A DNA stretch of 47,059 nucleotides from an uncultured bacterium (GCA_905215815.1 CAJMRN010000006.1:1-47059); one strand, 5' to 3'. Counted from the stretch's first letter, positions 7,955 to 16,605 are shown. The notes: generated from the letters alone by a model not told the origin. Made by a program: numbers and translations.

Positions 7955-8965
7955 TGAGGCAAGACGGTATAGGCCGAGTGTGGTTTTGTCACCGGCACGG
8001 CCGCGCAGGTTGGTGAAGAAGCCAACCACACCGTAGCGTGCACGACGATACATGCGCTCGTCATAGGCCTTCAGATCATTCCACAACGTCTTCAGGCGCT
8101 CGTCGGCACAATCCTCGTCGGAAAGCTTAGTAAGCACCGAGCAGATTGCCATCATCATGGTGAAATAGCCCATCATGTACGAGCGCAGACGCGACGACTC
8201 GACATCGCCGTACAGATGGAACGACTCCATCATGATGCGCGTCACGCGGAACTGCTGGTCCAGACGCTTGACCATCGTGGCTTCGTTGACGCTTTGGCCC
8301 TCACGGCCGATAAAGTAGCGATAGAGGTCGATGTCGGCGTAGTACATGGTCTTGCAACGCGGCAGCGGCACGTAGGCGTAGATGTTGTCTACATAGAACG
8401 TGTGCGGCGGCATGGGCAGATTGGACGCGCGCAGCACATCCGTGCGATAGCACAGGCTGTGCATAAGCAGATTCTGGTCCAGACGGAAATGACCAATCTG
8501 GTCCCAGGTAAAGATCTTTTTTCGCGGCAGGGCAAACTTGTAGCCGATAGCGGTGTGTGTGCCCTCGTAAACCTTCTCGTACACATAGTTCGAGATAAAG
8601 AGGTCGACGCGCTGGTCGCGCTCCTCAAAACCGCGAAGGATCGAAAGCATAGTCGATAGGGCTGCGCCATCGAGCCAGTCGTCCGAGTCGACGACCTTGT
8701 AGTAGGTGCCCTGTGCCTCGCGCAAGCCCGAGAGGACGGCGATGCCGTGGCCGCCATTCTCCTGATGCACCGCGCGAATGATGCCGGGATAACGCGTCTC
8801 CCACTCGTCGGCCTTAGCTGCCGTCTCGTCCTTGGAACCGTCATCGACGATGATGATCTCGATATCGGTGGCGTAATTGCTCCCCTCCAGAATGGAGGTG
8901 ATGCAATGGTCCATGTCCTTGGCGGCGTTATACGAGGGAATACCGAATGATATGACTTTATGCAT
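7934..8965 (-). CDS. Family 2 glycosyltransferase
   Basis: Cytoplasmic GT-A fold glycosyltransferase of 343 residues, probably adding a sugar to a cell-surface glycan. It shows the GT2 start VISFGIPSYNAAKDMDHC, the nucleotide-binding IIIVDDGSKDET, the metal-binding DSDDWLDG, and an acceptor-side region. No membrane segments are evident. It follows glf and overlaps it by eight bases (ATG within the last codons of glf), implying coupling. With glf making UDP-galactofuranose, a galactofuranosyl acceptor or donor role is plausible but inferred. An alternative in-frame ATG at 8983 exists; neither start has a clear ribosome site. Confidence 0.87.
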   Translation of the reverse strand: MHKVISFGIPSYNAAKDMDHCITSILEGSNYATDIEIIIVDDGSKDETAAKADEWETRYPGIIRAVHQENGGHGIAVLSGLREAQGTYYKVVDSDDWLDGAALSTMLSILRGFEERDQRVDLFISNYVYEKVYEGTHTAIGYKFALPRKKIFTWDQIGHFRLDQNLLMHSLCYRTDVLRASNLPMPPHTFYVDNIYAYVPLPRCKTMYYADIDLYRYFIGREGQSVNEATMVKRLDQQFRVTRIMMESFHLYGDVESSRLRSYMMGYFTMMMAICSVLTKLSDEDCADERLKTLWNDLKAYDERMYRRARYGVVGFFTNLRGRAGDKTTLGLYRLASKIFKFN

Positions 8966-10160
8966 GGCAGGCGATAATCTCATCCGAAAGATCGAGGGCA
9001 GAGTTGGTCACGGCATCCATATCGTAGTAACGATACTCGGCCAGGCGACCCACCGGGTGGAAGTTCGTCAGGTTCTGGACGCGCTCAAGATAGCGCTCAT
9101 AGAGCTCGCGGTTCTCGGGCTCCAGAATGGCGTAATAGGGCGTCTCGCCCGAGCCGGGCGTATAGGCCTTGGAATACTCCTTCATGATGGTGGTCTTGCC
9201 GGGCAGGACCTGACCAGTCATGTTCTTGAACTCGGTGATACGCGTGTAATCCTCGCTCGTGGTGTAATTGACGGTGCCCACGGGCTGGAACTGGTCCATA
9301 TCGAGCGTCTCGAACTTCATGTCGAGCGTACGGTACGGTAGAGCGCCCAGGTCGAGGTTGAACAGCTCGTCAAGCGGACCGGTGTAGACGATCTCGCCGC
9401 CATAGACCTTACCGTCGATCTTGACGGTGGTCTCGTCGATCTCGAAGAGGTCGCGGGCGTCCACGTCGCAGAACACATCAATCAGATCGTGGTCGAGCAT
9501 GTGCTCGAACAGCGCGGTATAGCCGTCCTGCGGCATGCCCTGGAAGGGAGCCTGCGGGAAGTAGCGGTCATCGTCGCCCACAAAGACGGGAACGCGGCCG
9601 GTGATCGAGGGATCGATCTGGTCGGGCGTCTGACCCCACTGCTTCATGGTGTAATGCAAAAAGACGTTCTCGTAGACGTAATCGGCGACCTCGACAAGAT
9701 CCGGGTCGTTCTTCTTGCGCAGCTCCATAATGGGCACCTTGACGTCCTTGCCAAAGGTCTCCACGAGCTTCTGATACAGCTCCTCGCCGCGCTCATCGCC
9801 AAAGGCGAGCTTGAGGCTCGCGTGGTTAAAGGGCACGGGCATAAGGGTACCGTTGATGTTGGCGAGCACCTTGTGCTGATAGTCCGTCCACTTGGTAAAG
9901 CGCGACAGGAAATTATGGACGCGCTCGTTAAAAGTGTGGTAGATGTGCGGACCGTACTCGTGGATAAGGATCCCGGCCTCATCAGCGCAGTCGTAGGCGT
10001 TGCCCGCAATGTGGCTACGACGCTCCAGAACGGCAACGCGATAGCCGATGGTCTCGGCGAGACGGCGGGCACAAACGGCACCGGCATATCCGGCACCGAC
10101 AACAATCATGTCGTATGCGCCGGCGTTAAAGCCTTCAGGCAGGCCTGAGGTAATCTGCAT
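8958..10160 (-). CDS. glf: UDP-galactopyranose mutase
   Basis: FAD-dependent enzyme converting UDP-galactopyranose to UDP-galactofuranose, the donor for galactofuranose-containing surface polysaccharides. The FAD Rossmann motif VVGAGYAGAVCARRLAE lies near residue 19, followed by IAGNAYDCADEAG and HEYGPHIYHT, all characteristic of Glf. The C-terminal YRYYDMDAV and the arginine-rich active site are in place. It has 400 residues, slightly longer than usual because of a short N-terminal extension. AAGGAG precedes the ATG. It heads a two-gene unit with the overlapping glycosyltransferase; no other capsule or O-antigen genes are nearby. Confidence 0.95.
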   Translation of the reverse strand: MQITSGLPEGFNAGAYDMIVVGAGYAGAVCARRLAETIGYRVAVLERRSHIAGNAYDCADEAGILIHEYGPHIYHTFNERVHNFLSRFTKWTDYQHKVLANINGTLMPVPFNHASLKLAFGDERGEELYQKLVETFGKDVKVPIMELRKKNDPDLVEVADYVYENVFLHYTMKQWGQTPDQIDPSITGRVPVFVGDDDRYFPQAPFQGMPQDGYTALFEHMLDHDLIDVFCDVDARDLFEIDETTVKIDGKVYGGEIVYTGPLDELFNLDLGALPYRTLDMKFETLDMDQFQPVGTVNYTTSEDYTRITEFKNMTGQVLPGKTTIMKEYSKAYTPGSGETPYYAILEPENRELYERYLERVQNLTNFHPVGRLAEYRYYDMDAVTNSALDLSDEIIACHA

Positions 10161-10234
10161 CGATACTCCTTGTCAAAAGCCACGGGCTCGTTAGCTGGGC
10201 TTTTCTCGAACATTCTTCGAGACATATTTATCAG

Positions 10235-10338
10235 AGCGATTATAGCGCTAATGCGTCCTATAATGAGCTTGCCACACAAGGAAAGCTCAAGCACCGCGGC
10301 GTACATTATTGAAAGGTAAACCCGCTAGCAGCGGGTTT
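10235..10338 (+). promoter_or_regulatory. Candidate pta promoter and leader hairpin
   Basis: A perfect TATAAT lies at 10259-10264, with only a weak -35 (AGCGAT or GCGATT, around 10235-10241). Downstream AAACCCGCT and AGCGGGTTT form a 9-bp hairpin (10318-10338) followed by ATTCGT, a weak terminator-like element in the pta leader. The hairpin may stabilise or attenuate the transcript. Confidence 0.4.
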
Positions 10339-10391
10339 ATTCGTGTGCAGTCAGGCGCCTGGAGCTTAGCGAAACGCTTGTAAGGAGTAAC

Positions 10392-11372
10392 ATGAGCGAT
10401 TTCCTTAACCGTATGAAGTCTGCCGCCAAGGCCGACCTTAAGACGATCGTCCTGCCCGAGGGCGAGGATCCGCGCACCATCGTCGCAGCCACCAAGATCA
10501 TCGAGGAGGGCCTGGCAAAGATCGTCATCCTGGGCAACCCCGACGAGATCAACGTTCCCGGCGCTACCGTCATCGACCCGCGCAATGCCGAGAAGCACGA
10601 GGAGTACGCGCAGAAGTTTGCCGAGCTCCGCGCCAAGAAGGGCGTCACCATCGAGCAGGCTCGCGCCCAGGTGATGGATGCTACCTACTTTGGCACCATG
10701 ATGGTCAAGATGGGCGACGCCGACGGCCTGGTCTCCGGCGCCTGCCACTCCACCGCCGACACGCTGCGCCCCGCGCTGCAGATCCTCAAGACCGCCCCGG
10801 GCACCAAGTTGGTGTCGGCCTTCTTTGTGATGTGCACCGACACTCCGCAGTTCGGCACCGACGGCACGCTGATCTTCGCCGACTGCGGCCTCAACATCAA
10901 CCCGTCCTCCGACGAGCTCTCCGAGATCGCCATCGCCTCCGCTCACTCCTGGTCCACCTTCATGGGCAACGTTGAGCCGCACGTGGCCATGCTCTCCTAC
11001 TCCACCATGGGCTCCGCCGGCGGCGAGGTCGCCAAGAAGGTCCAGGAGGCTGTGAAGTTCTGCAAGGAGAAGGCTCCCGAGCTCGCCATCGATGGCGACC
11101 TGCAGCTCGACGCCGCCATCGTTCCCACCGTCGCCCAGCTCAAGGCTCCCGGTTCCTCCGTTGCCGGTAAGGCCAACGTGCTCGTGTTCCCCGACCTCGA
11201 GGCCGGCAACATCGGCTACAAGCTGGTCCAGCGCTTCGCCGGCGCCGACGCTTACGGCCCCATCCTGCAGGGCATCGCCAAGCCGGTTAACGACCTGTCG
11301 CGCGGCTGCTCTGCCGACGACATCGTGGGTGTCGTGGCCATCACTGCCGTCCAGGCTCAGATGGCTGAGTAG
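10392..11372 (+). CDS. pta: Phosphate acetyltransferase
   Basis: Converts acetyl-CoA and phosphate to acetyl phosphate, feeding acetate kinase for ATP during fermentation. The protein is the short catalytic form (326 residues) without the N-terminal P-loop extension seen in Escherichia coli. Landmarks are IVLPEGEDPRTIVAA, ADGLVSGACHSTADTLRPALQ and the C-terminal KPVNDLSRGC. AAGGAGTAAC precedes the ATG. The usual partner ackA is not downstream in the same direction; two ackA paralogues lie on the opposite strand, pointing towards it. A perfect long palindrome follows the stop codon. Confidence 0.97.
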   Translation: MSDFLNRMKSAAKADLKTIVLPEGEDPRTIVAATKIIEEGLAKIVILGNPDEINVPGATVIDPRNAEKHEEYAQKFAELRAKKGVTIEQARAQVMDATYFGTMMVKMGDADGLVSGACHSTADTLRPALQILKTAPGTKLVSAFFVMCTDTPQFGTDGTLIFADCGLNINPSSDELSEIAIASAHSWSTFMGNVEPHVAMLSYSTMGSAGGEVAKKVQEAVKFCKEKAPELAIDGDLQLDAAIVPTVAQLKAPGSSVAGKANVLVFPDLEAGNIGYKLVQRFAGADAYGPILQGIAKPVNDLSRGCSADDIVGVVAITAVQAQMAE

Positions 11373-11388
11373 CGGACATATCCCCGCT

Positions 11389-11519
11389 GAAGGCAGCACA
11401 GGTTAACCCCTGAAAACGTCCTCGACCAATGAAACGCCCCCGTTCTGCTCCTTCGGAGCTATGAACGGGGGCGTTTCTGGTCTGCGGAGTGTTTTCAGGG
11501 GTTAACCTGTGCTGCCTTC
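11389..11519. repeat. Perfect long nested palindrome (29-bp arms)
   Basis: Arms at 11389-11417 and 11491-11519 are perfect reverse complements over 29 bp. Within them GAAACGCCCCCGTTC (11431-11445) faces GAACGGGGGCGTTTC (11463-11477), with GCTCC and GGAGC at the centre. It lies 16 bases after the pta stop. It has the same architecture as 7584-7708 and 7757-7954, with different arm sequence. Confidence 0.85.
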
Positions 11520-11667
11520 TACCGTCACGTAACAATCAGGGTATCTGGGGTGGACGGCGGCTTGGCTGCGAGCTGGAGCTGAAGGTCTGAATGATCGGGC
11601 GCCGTTGCTGGGAGCGCAGGCGTTGCTGGCGATGGTCACTTTGGGACTGGAATTTCCGCCTGCCAGC

Positions 11668-11703
11668 AAAAAGGCCTCCGGAGCTGTTGCTCGGGAGGCC
11701 TTT
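11668..11703 (-). terminator. Intrinsic terminator of the first acetate kinase gene
   Basis: AAAGGCCTCC faces GGAGGCCTTT around a 13-base loop. On the minus strand the stem is followed by TTTTTGC, so it terminates the gene ending at 11726. Confidence 0.8.
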
Positions 11704-11725
11704 CGTTTACATGCAAACGGGTGCG

Positions 11726-12904
11726 TTAGTTGTTCTTGGTCAGACGCTCGACGTCGTGGGCGATCATGTATTCCTCGTCGGTGGGGATGACCATGACCGT
11801 GACGGCGGAACCGGCGGCACTGATGACCTGCGGACCGTTGCCTACGGCCTCGCGGTTCCTGTTGTTGTCGATGCGCACGCCCAGCCACTCAAAGCAGTCG
11901 CAGAAGGCCTTGCGGATCGACCAGTCGTTCTCGCCGATGCCGGCGGTAAAGGTGATGGTGTCCACGCCCGCCATGGAAGCGATCATGGAGCCGGCCTGCT
12001 GCATGGCCTTGTAGGCGAACATATCGAAGGCGAGCAGGCAGCGCTCGTCGCCCTCGGAGGCGCGCGTGCGGATGTCGCGGGCGTCGTTGGAGATACCCGA
12101 GATAGCAAGCAGACCAGACTGCTTGTTCATCATGTCGTCGACTTCCTGGTAGCTGTAGCCGCCCTCACGCTGCAGGTAGCACACGGTAGCCGGGTCGATG
12201 GAGCCGCAGCGGGTTCCCATCATCAGGCCGTCAAGCGGCGTGAGCCCCATCGTGGTGTCGCGGCACACGCCGTCCTCGATGGCAGCGAGCGAGGCACCGT
12301 TGCCCAAATGGCACGAGAGCAGGCGGTGGCAACGCGAGCCAAGGATCTCCTTGGCCATCATCCACTCGTAACGGTGGCTCGTACCGTGGGCGCCGTACTT
12401 GCGCACGTGGTACTTGTCGCACACGTCCTTGGGCAGGGCGTAGGTGTAGGCGACCTCGGGCATGGTCATGTGGAACGAGGTGTCGAAAACGGCGACGTTG
12501 GGCAGCTCAGGATACTTCTCGCGGCAATACTCGATTGCTGCGGCCTCGCCGTAGTTGTGCAGCGGAGCAAGCGGTGCCACCTCAAGGATCTTGGCCATGA
12601 CCTCGTCGTCGACGACCGCGGAATCATCGAAGTGCCAGCCGCCCTGAACGATGCGATGCCCAATGCCATCAATCGTAAAGTCGGTCTTCTCGAGCTCCTC
12701 GAGCACACGAGCGATAGCAGAGCGATGATCGGGGAAAGGAACCTCCTCGGTCTGCTTGGCGCCACCGTTCTCGGAGTGGCCGAAGATGCCCATGTCCGAT
12801 CCGATACGCTCGCAGTTGCCCTTGGCGAAAACCTCGCGGGTATCGGTATCCAAAAGCTGATATTTAAGGCTTGAGCTGCCGGCGTTGACAACAAGTACGT
12901 TCAT
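11726..12904 (-). CDS. ackA: Acetate kinase, canonical paralogue
   Basis: Acetate kinase makes ATP and acetate from acetyl phosphate and ADP in the cytoplasm. All usual landmarks are intact: NAGSSSLKY with the catalytic Asn near residue 7, HRIVQGG with the active-site Arg, the FDTSFH aspartate, HGTSHRY, HLGNG, and FTAGIGEND. It has 392 residues. AAGGAG precedes the ATG. It is preceded on the same strand by a second ackA paralogue, so the two arose by tandem duplication. It converges with pta. Because its motifs are canonical it is the likelier housekeeping enzyme of the pair. Confidence 0.96.
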   Translation of the reverse strand: MNVLVVNAGSSSLKYQLLDTDTREVFAKGNCERIGSDMGIFGHSENGGAKQTEEVPFPDHRSAIARVLEELEKTDFTIDGIGHRIVQGGWHFDDSAVVDDEVMAKILEVAPLAPLHNYGEAAAIEYCREKYPELPNVAVFDTSFHMTMPEVAYTYALPKDVCDKYHVRKYGAHGTSHRYEWMMAKEILGSRCHRLLSCHLGNGASLAAIEDGVCRDTTMGLTPLDGLMMGTRCGSIDPATVCYLQREGGYSYQEVDDMMNKQSGLLAISGISNDARDIRTRASEGDERCLLAFDMFAYKAMQQAGSMIASMAGVDTITFTAGIGENDWSIRKAFCDCFEWLGVRIDNNRNREAVGNGPQVISAAGSAVTVMVIPTDEEYMIAHDVERLTKNN

Positions 12905-13060
12905 GAGACTCCTTTGCAGTGCAATACGGTCGACGCAGACCCCTTAAGGCGGCCGCATTTTAATAAGAAGTTATCATATCTTGATAAATAGCTATCAGAA
13001 TATCGCCCAGCGAGCGCAAAGGAGGGGCCGAACGGCACTCGGTCGTCCAGCCCCCCTCTT
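12905..13060 (-). promoter_or_regulatory. Intergenic region between the two ackA genes: dyad and hairpin
   Basis: An A+T-rich dyad TTATCA (12971-12976), five bases, TGATAA (12982-12987) lies upstream of the first ackA, with a further TATCA nearby; it could be an operator. AGGAGGGGCC (13019-13028) can pair imperfectly with the run CCCCCCTCTT at 13052-13061 and may end the transcript of the second ackA. No clear promoter pair was found. Confidence 0.35.
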
Positions 13061-13064
13061 GCAA

Positions 13065-14243
13065 TTATTTGCCGTTGACGATGCGCTCGACGTCAGAAGC
13101 GATCATGAACTCCTCGTCCGTGGGGATGACGAAGATCTTGACCTTGGAATCCTTGGCAGACAGGCACCAAGCGCCGTCGCCACGCAGGGCGTTGCGGGCA
13201 TGATCCATCTTGACGCCCATAAAGGCCAGACGGTCGGCCACGCCGGCGCGGACGGCCGGAGCGTGCTCGCCGATGCCAGCGGTAAAGACCAGGGTATCCA
13301 TGCCGCACATGGAAGTGGCCATCTCGGCAGCCTTGGCGGCAATCTTGTAGACAAACATATCGAAGGCGAGCTGAGCCTCGGGGTCGCCAGCAGCGGCGAG
13401 CTCCTCGACGTTGCGGCAGTCGTTGGTCTTGCCGCCGGTCACAGCCAAAAGGCCGGACTTCTTGTTCATCATCTCGTCGACCTCGTCGAAGGTGTAGCCA
13501 CCCTCGCGCTGCAGGTAGCACACGGTAGCCGGGTCGATGGAGCCGCAGCGGGTGCCCATCATGACACCGTCGAGCGGGGTGAGGCCCATGGTGGTATCCA
13601 TGCACTTGCCGTCCTCGATGGCGCACAGGGAGGCACCGGAGCCGATGTGGCACACGACGACCTTGCGGGCCTCGCCGTTGGTCATCTCGGCGACCTTCTT
13701 GGAGATGTAACGATAGCTGGTGCCGTGGGCGCCGTACTTACGGATGTGCAGCTTGTCGCAAACATCCTTGGGAAGGGCGTAGGTCTTGGCGACCTCGGGC
13801 ATGTTGAAGTGGAAAGCGGTGTCGTAGACCGTAACGTTGGGCAGGTCGGGATACTGCTCCAGGCAGAACTCGATAACGTTGGCCTCGGGGTTGTTGTGCA
13901 GCGGCGCCAGCGGGGCGACCTCACGGATCTTGGCGAGAACGTCCTCGTCGACGAGGGAGGAATCGCCAAAGTACCAACCGCCCTGGACGATACGGTGGCC
14001 AATGCCCTCGATCTTAACGCCGTTGGCCTCGAGGTCCTTCAGGACGACTTCGATGGCGACCTTGTGGTCGGGGAACTCGATGTTCTCGGTCACCTTCTTG
14101 GAACCGTTGGCAGCGTGGGTGAAGGTACCGCCGGTAAAGCAGACGCGCTCGCAGGAGCCCTTTGCGGACACCTTGTGGGACTTGGTGTCGATGACCTGAT
14201 ACTTAAGAGTCGAAGATCCCGCGTTGACGACCAGAACGTTCAT
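13065..14243 (-). CDS. ackA: Acetate kinase paralogue with altered active-site motifs
   Basis: A full-length acetate/propionate kinase family protein (392 residues) that aligns by eye along its whole length with the downstream ackA. Asn7, the HRIVQGG arginine (Arg84), the YDTAFH aspartate and FTAGIGEH are kept. Two conserved motifs differ: HGTSH is HGTSY (Tyr177), and the nucleotide-side HLGNG is HIGSG (Ser202 in place of Asn). In Methanosarcina AckA these positions lie at the active site, so donor use, affinity or substrate may differ. AGGGAG precedes the ATG. It could be a specialised acetate kinase, another short-chain acyl kinase, or a degenerating copy; good codon use argues against the last. 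Confidence 0.92.
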   Translation of the reverse strand: MNVLVVNAGSSTLKYQVIDTKSHKVSAKGSCERVCFTGGTFTHAANGSKKVTENIEFPDHKVAIEVVLKDLEANGVKIEGIGHRIVQGGWYFGDSSLVDEDVLAKIREVAPLAPLHNNPEANVIEFCLEQYPDLPNVTVYDTAFHFNMPEVAKTYALPKDVCDKLHIRKYGAHGTSYRYISKKVAEMTNGEARKVVVCHIGSGASLCAIEDGKCMDTTMGLTPLDGVMMGTRCGSIDPATVCYLQREGGYTFDEVDEMMNKKSGLLAVTGGKTNDCRNVEELAAAGDPEAQLAFDMFVYKIAAKAAEMATSMCGMDTLVFTAGIGEHAPAVRAGVADRLAFMGVKMDHARNALRGDGAWCLSAKDSKVKIFVIPTDEEFMIASDVERIVNGK

Positions 14244-14296
14244 GTGTCTCCCTACTAACAGGCGGTGTGGCGCCGCCAGGTTACATACGCTTCAAT

Positions 14297-14330
14297 AATA
14301 AACCCAAACGCCCTCGCGCTCGGGTTTATT
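14297..14330 (-). terminator. Hairpin downstream of the HIT gene
   Basis: AATAAACCC faces GGGTTTATT around a 16-base loop between the HIT gene and the second ackA. On the minus strand the stem is followed by ATTG, so the T-run is weak. Confidence 0.5.
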
Positions 14331-14390
14331 GCGTTGATATATAAGTTATCGATGCCAGAGCTTCCGTTTCATTGCACGGAAGAAGCGTCC

Positions 14391-14726
14391 TCAGATGAGA
14401 TTCTCGCCCAGGTTTTTGCCGCCGAGGACGTGCATGTGGAAATGCATGACGGTCTGGCCGGCGTTGACGCCCTTGTTGGAGATGACGCGGAAACCGTCCT
14501 CCAGGCCCTTGGCCTTAGCGACCTCCTGGATGGCGTGAGCCATGGCGCCCATGGTCTCTGCCGGCACGTTGTCGGCGATGTCGCTGTAGTGCTTCTTTGG
14601 GATCACGAGCGAGTGGACCGGCGCCTGGGGGTTGAGGTCGTCGAAGGCGATGACCTGGTCGTCCTCATAGACAACGGTCGAGGGGATCTCGTGGTTGGCA
14701 ATTTTGCAGAAGATGCAATCACACAT
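14391..14726 (-). CDS. HIT family nucleotide hydrolase/transferase
   Basis: Small cytoplasmic histidine-triad protein of 111 residues, likely a nucleoside phosphoramidate or dinucleoside hydrolase of the Hint branch. It begins MCDCIFCKIANHEIPS, with the CxxC zinc pair common in bacterial members, and ends with the triad motif HFHMHVLGG. AAAGGA seven bases before the ATG at 14726 decides the start; the GTG at 14744 lies upstream of that site. It is followed upstream by xseB on the same strand, with a gap of 49 bases. Physiological substrate is unknown. Confidence 0.93.
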   Translation of the reverse strand: MCDCIFCKIANHEIPSTVVYEDDQVIAFDDLNPQAPVHSLVIPKKHYSDIADNVPAETMGAMAHAIQEVAKAKGLEDGFRVISNKGVNAGQTVMHFHMHVLGGKNLGENLI

Positions 14727-14775
14727 GGTTGGTTCCTTTCTCACAGACCAAGGTAATTATATTTGGTCGGGATGG

Positions 14776-15042
14776 TTAGAACGAAAGGTTGTCGTCCGTG
14801 TTGGCGGCCTCGCCGTCGGCGAGCATGTCGTTGCCGTCGACGTCCTTAAGGAGCACCGAGACCTTCTGCTCGGCATCGGACAGGCGGGTGCGCAGGCTCT
14901 TGAGGAGCTCGACGCCGCGGGTATAGCTCTCGAGCGACTCCTCGAGCTCCATATCGCCCGACTCCAAGCTGCGGATGATGAGCTCCAGCTCCTGCGAGGC
15001 CTGCTTGTACGTAAGCTGCTCGACCGGGGTCTTCTCTGCCAT
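14776..15042 (-). CDS. xseB: Exodeoxyribonuclease VII small subunit
   Basis: Small subunit (88 residues) that binds the coiled-coil arm of XseA in the ExoVII single-strand-specific nuclease used in DNA repair. It shows the conserved helical hairpin LTYKQASQELELIIRSLESG and MELEESLESYTRGVELLK. A 25-residue acidic tail follows. AGGAAAGG precedes the ATG. It lies 42 bases after xseA on the same strand, the normal order. Confidence 0.95.
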   Translation of the reverse strand: MAEKTPVEQLTYKQASQELELIIRSLESGDMELEESLESYTRGVELLKSLRTRLSDAEQKVSVLLKDVDGNDMLADGEAANTDDNLSF

Positions 15043-15084
15043 ATCTGTTTCCTTTCCTAAAGGTTTATCGCTATGAAACGCGGT

Positions 15085-16536
15085 CTACTCGACCGTATCG
15101 ACCGTTGCCGCCACGTTGCCGTCTGCCATGCGCACGCGGATGGCGTCGCCGGGCTTAAAGGTCTTGGCGCTCGTAGCCACCCCATCATCGCTGTACGCGA
15201 TGGAATAGCCACGGGCAAGCACCTTGAGTGGCGACAGGGCATCGAGCGAGGCTGCCGCACGGCCCAGGTCGGACGCGGGCTTACTGAGCATCGTGCGCCC
15301 CTGATGCTCCAGACGGGAACTCGCAAGCGTGAGCGCATGGCGCTTGCCATCGAGTCCCGAGGTGCTTGCAACCAGACGCTCGGGCAGGCGCTCAAAGTTG
15401 GAGCGGAATGTCCCGACCGAGCGTATTATGGCGCCCGACAGGCGATCGGCAGTCAACGCAAGCTCTGACTCACGACGCTCGACCATAAATGTGGGGTCGT
15501 TGAGGCACGGGCGGCATGCGGCGGCATCGAGTGCATCGCCCAGACGGGCCGTATAGGTATCCCAGGCGCGGCGACCGCGCTGATCGAGCATCTCCAAATC
15601 AACCTGATTCGACCCAATCATCGATGCCATCGCTGCACCCAGACGCTGATGACGTGTCTCGAGCACATCGGCCAACTCCGTCATAGCCGGCGCCACCGAT
15701 TCGGCCGCCGCCGTGGGCGTGGAGGCACGACGGTCGCTCACCATGTCGCAAATCGAGGTATCGGGCTCATGGCCAATGCCGGTCACCACGGGCACGGGAC
15801 AAGCCGCCACCGCGCGGGCAAGCTCCTCGTCATTAAAGGTCATGAGGTCCTCAAAGGAGCCGCCGCCGCGCACCAGCAAGATGCAGTCGGGCGCCGGCGT
15901 AATGGAAGCGGCGCGGCGCAGGCCCTCAATGAGCTCTGTCGGCGCACCCTCGCCTTGTACCTTGGCACCCACGCAGACGAGCTCGACGAGCGGGTTGCGA
16001 CGACGCAATGTGCGCTTGACGTCGTCGATTACGGCACCCGAAAGCGAGGTGACGACCGCCACGCGGGAGCAGAACACCGGGATGCGGCGCTTGCGCGCTT
16101 CGTCCATCAGGCCCTCGCGGCGTAGCTTTTCGGCCAGTTGCGCCACTTGTTGACGCAGCAGACCCTCCCCCGCCAGCGAAAACGAGCGAGCGACAAAGCT
16201 CATGCGGCCCGTAGCCTTATAGAGATTGAAGCTGCCCTTAAAGCTCACCTGCATACCGTCGCGCAGATCGAACGTGCGCTTGAGATAGGCACCCTTCCAA
16301 ATGATGCAGTCAACGGCGGCCGAAGCGTCCTTGATCTGGAAATAGCAGTGGCCGCTTCGGGCGTTAGGGCCACGAAAACCCGTGACCTCGCCCAAGACGC
16401 TCAGCTGCGGAATGGCATCGAGCGCACCGGCGGCGATCTCCACCGCCTGGCTCACGCTGAGCTCCTTGCGCTCCTGATCGTCCGAGCCGTCGAACTCGGC
16501 GGAAACGGCATTGCCGGTTAGATTCCAGCCTGCCAC
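15085..16536 (-). CDS. xseA: Exodeoxyribonuclease VII large subunit
   Basis: Catalytic subunit of ExoVII, degrading single-stranded DNA to short oligonucleotides. An N-terminal OB-fold DNA-binding domain (about residues 30-130, including GHCYFQIKDASAAVDCIIWKG) is followed by the Exonuc_VII_L catalytic domain with VVTSLSGAVIDD, LLVRGGGSFEDLMTFNDE and VTGIGHEPDTSICD, then a long helical arm and the C-terminal LARGYSIAY. I place the start at GTG 16536 because GAAAGGAGG lies just upstream; an in-frame ATG at 16551 (MTKGGCVAG) would contain that site. That gives 483 residues. xseB follows. Confidence 0.94.
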   Translation of the reverse strand: MAGWNLTGNAVSAEFDGSDDQERKELSVSQAVEIAAGALDAIPQLSVLGEVTGFRGPNARSGHCYFQIKDASAAVDCIIWKGAYLKRTFDLRDGMQVSFKGSFNLYKATGRMSFVARSFSLAGEGLLRQQVAQLAEKLRREGLMDEARKRRIPVFCSRVAVVTSLSGAVIDDVKRTLRRRNPLVELVCVGAKVQGEGAPTELIEGLRRAASITPAPDCILLVRGGGSFEDLMTFNDEELARAVAACPVPVVTGIGHEPDTSICDMVSDRRASTPTAAAESVAPAMTELADVLETRHQRLGAAMASMIGSNQVDLEMLDQRGRRAWDTYTARLGDALDAAACRPCLNDPTFMVERRESELALTADRLSGAIIRSVGTFRSNFERLPERLVASTSGLDGKRHALTLASSRLEHQGRTMLSKPASDLGRAAASLDALSPLKVLARGYSIAYSDDGVATSAKTFKPGDAIRVRMADGNVAATVDTVE

Positions 16537-16605
16537 GCAGCCTCCTTTCGTCATCGTGCACAAGGGCTCCGGCCCTGCGCAAATTCAAGTCCAACACATA
16601 GTACA

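Noticed and set aside
11389..11519. Riboswitch or tRNA
   Set aside because: The palindrome is too perfect and contains no conserved riboswitch core or cloverleaf; it fits a structural palindrome.
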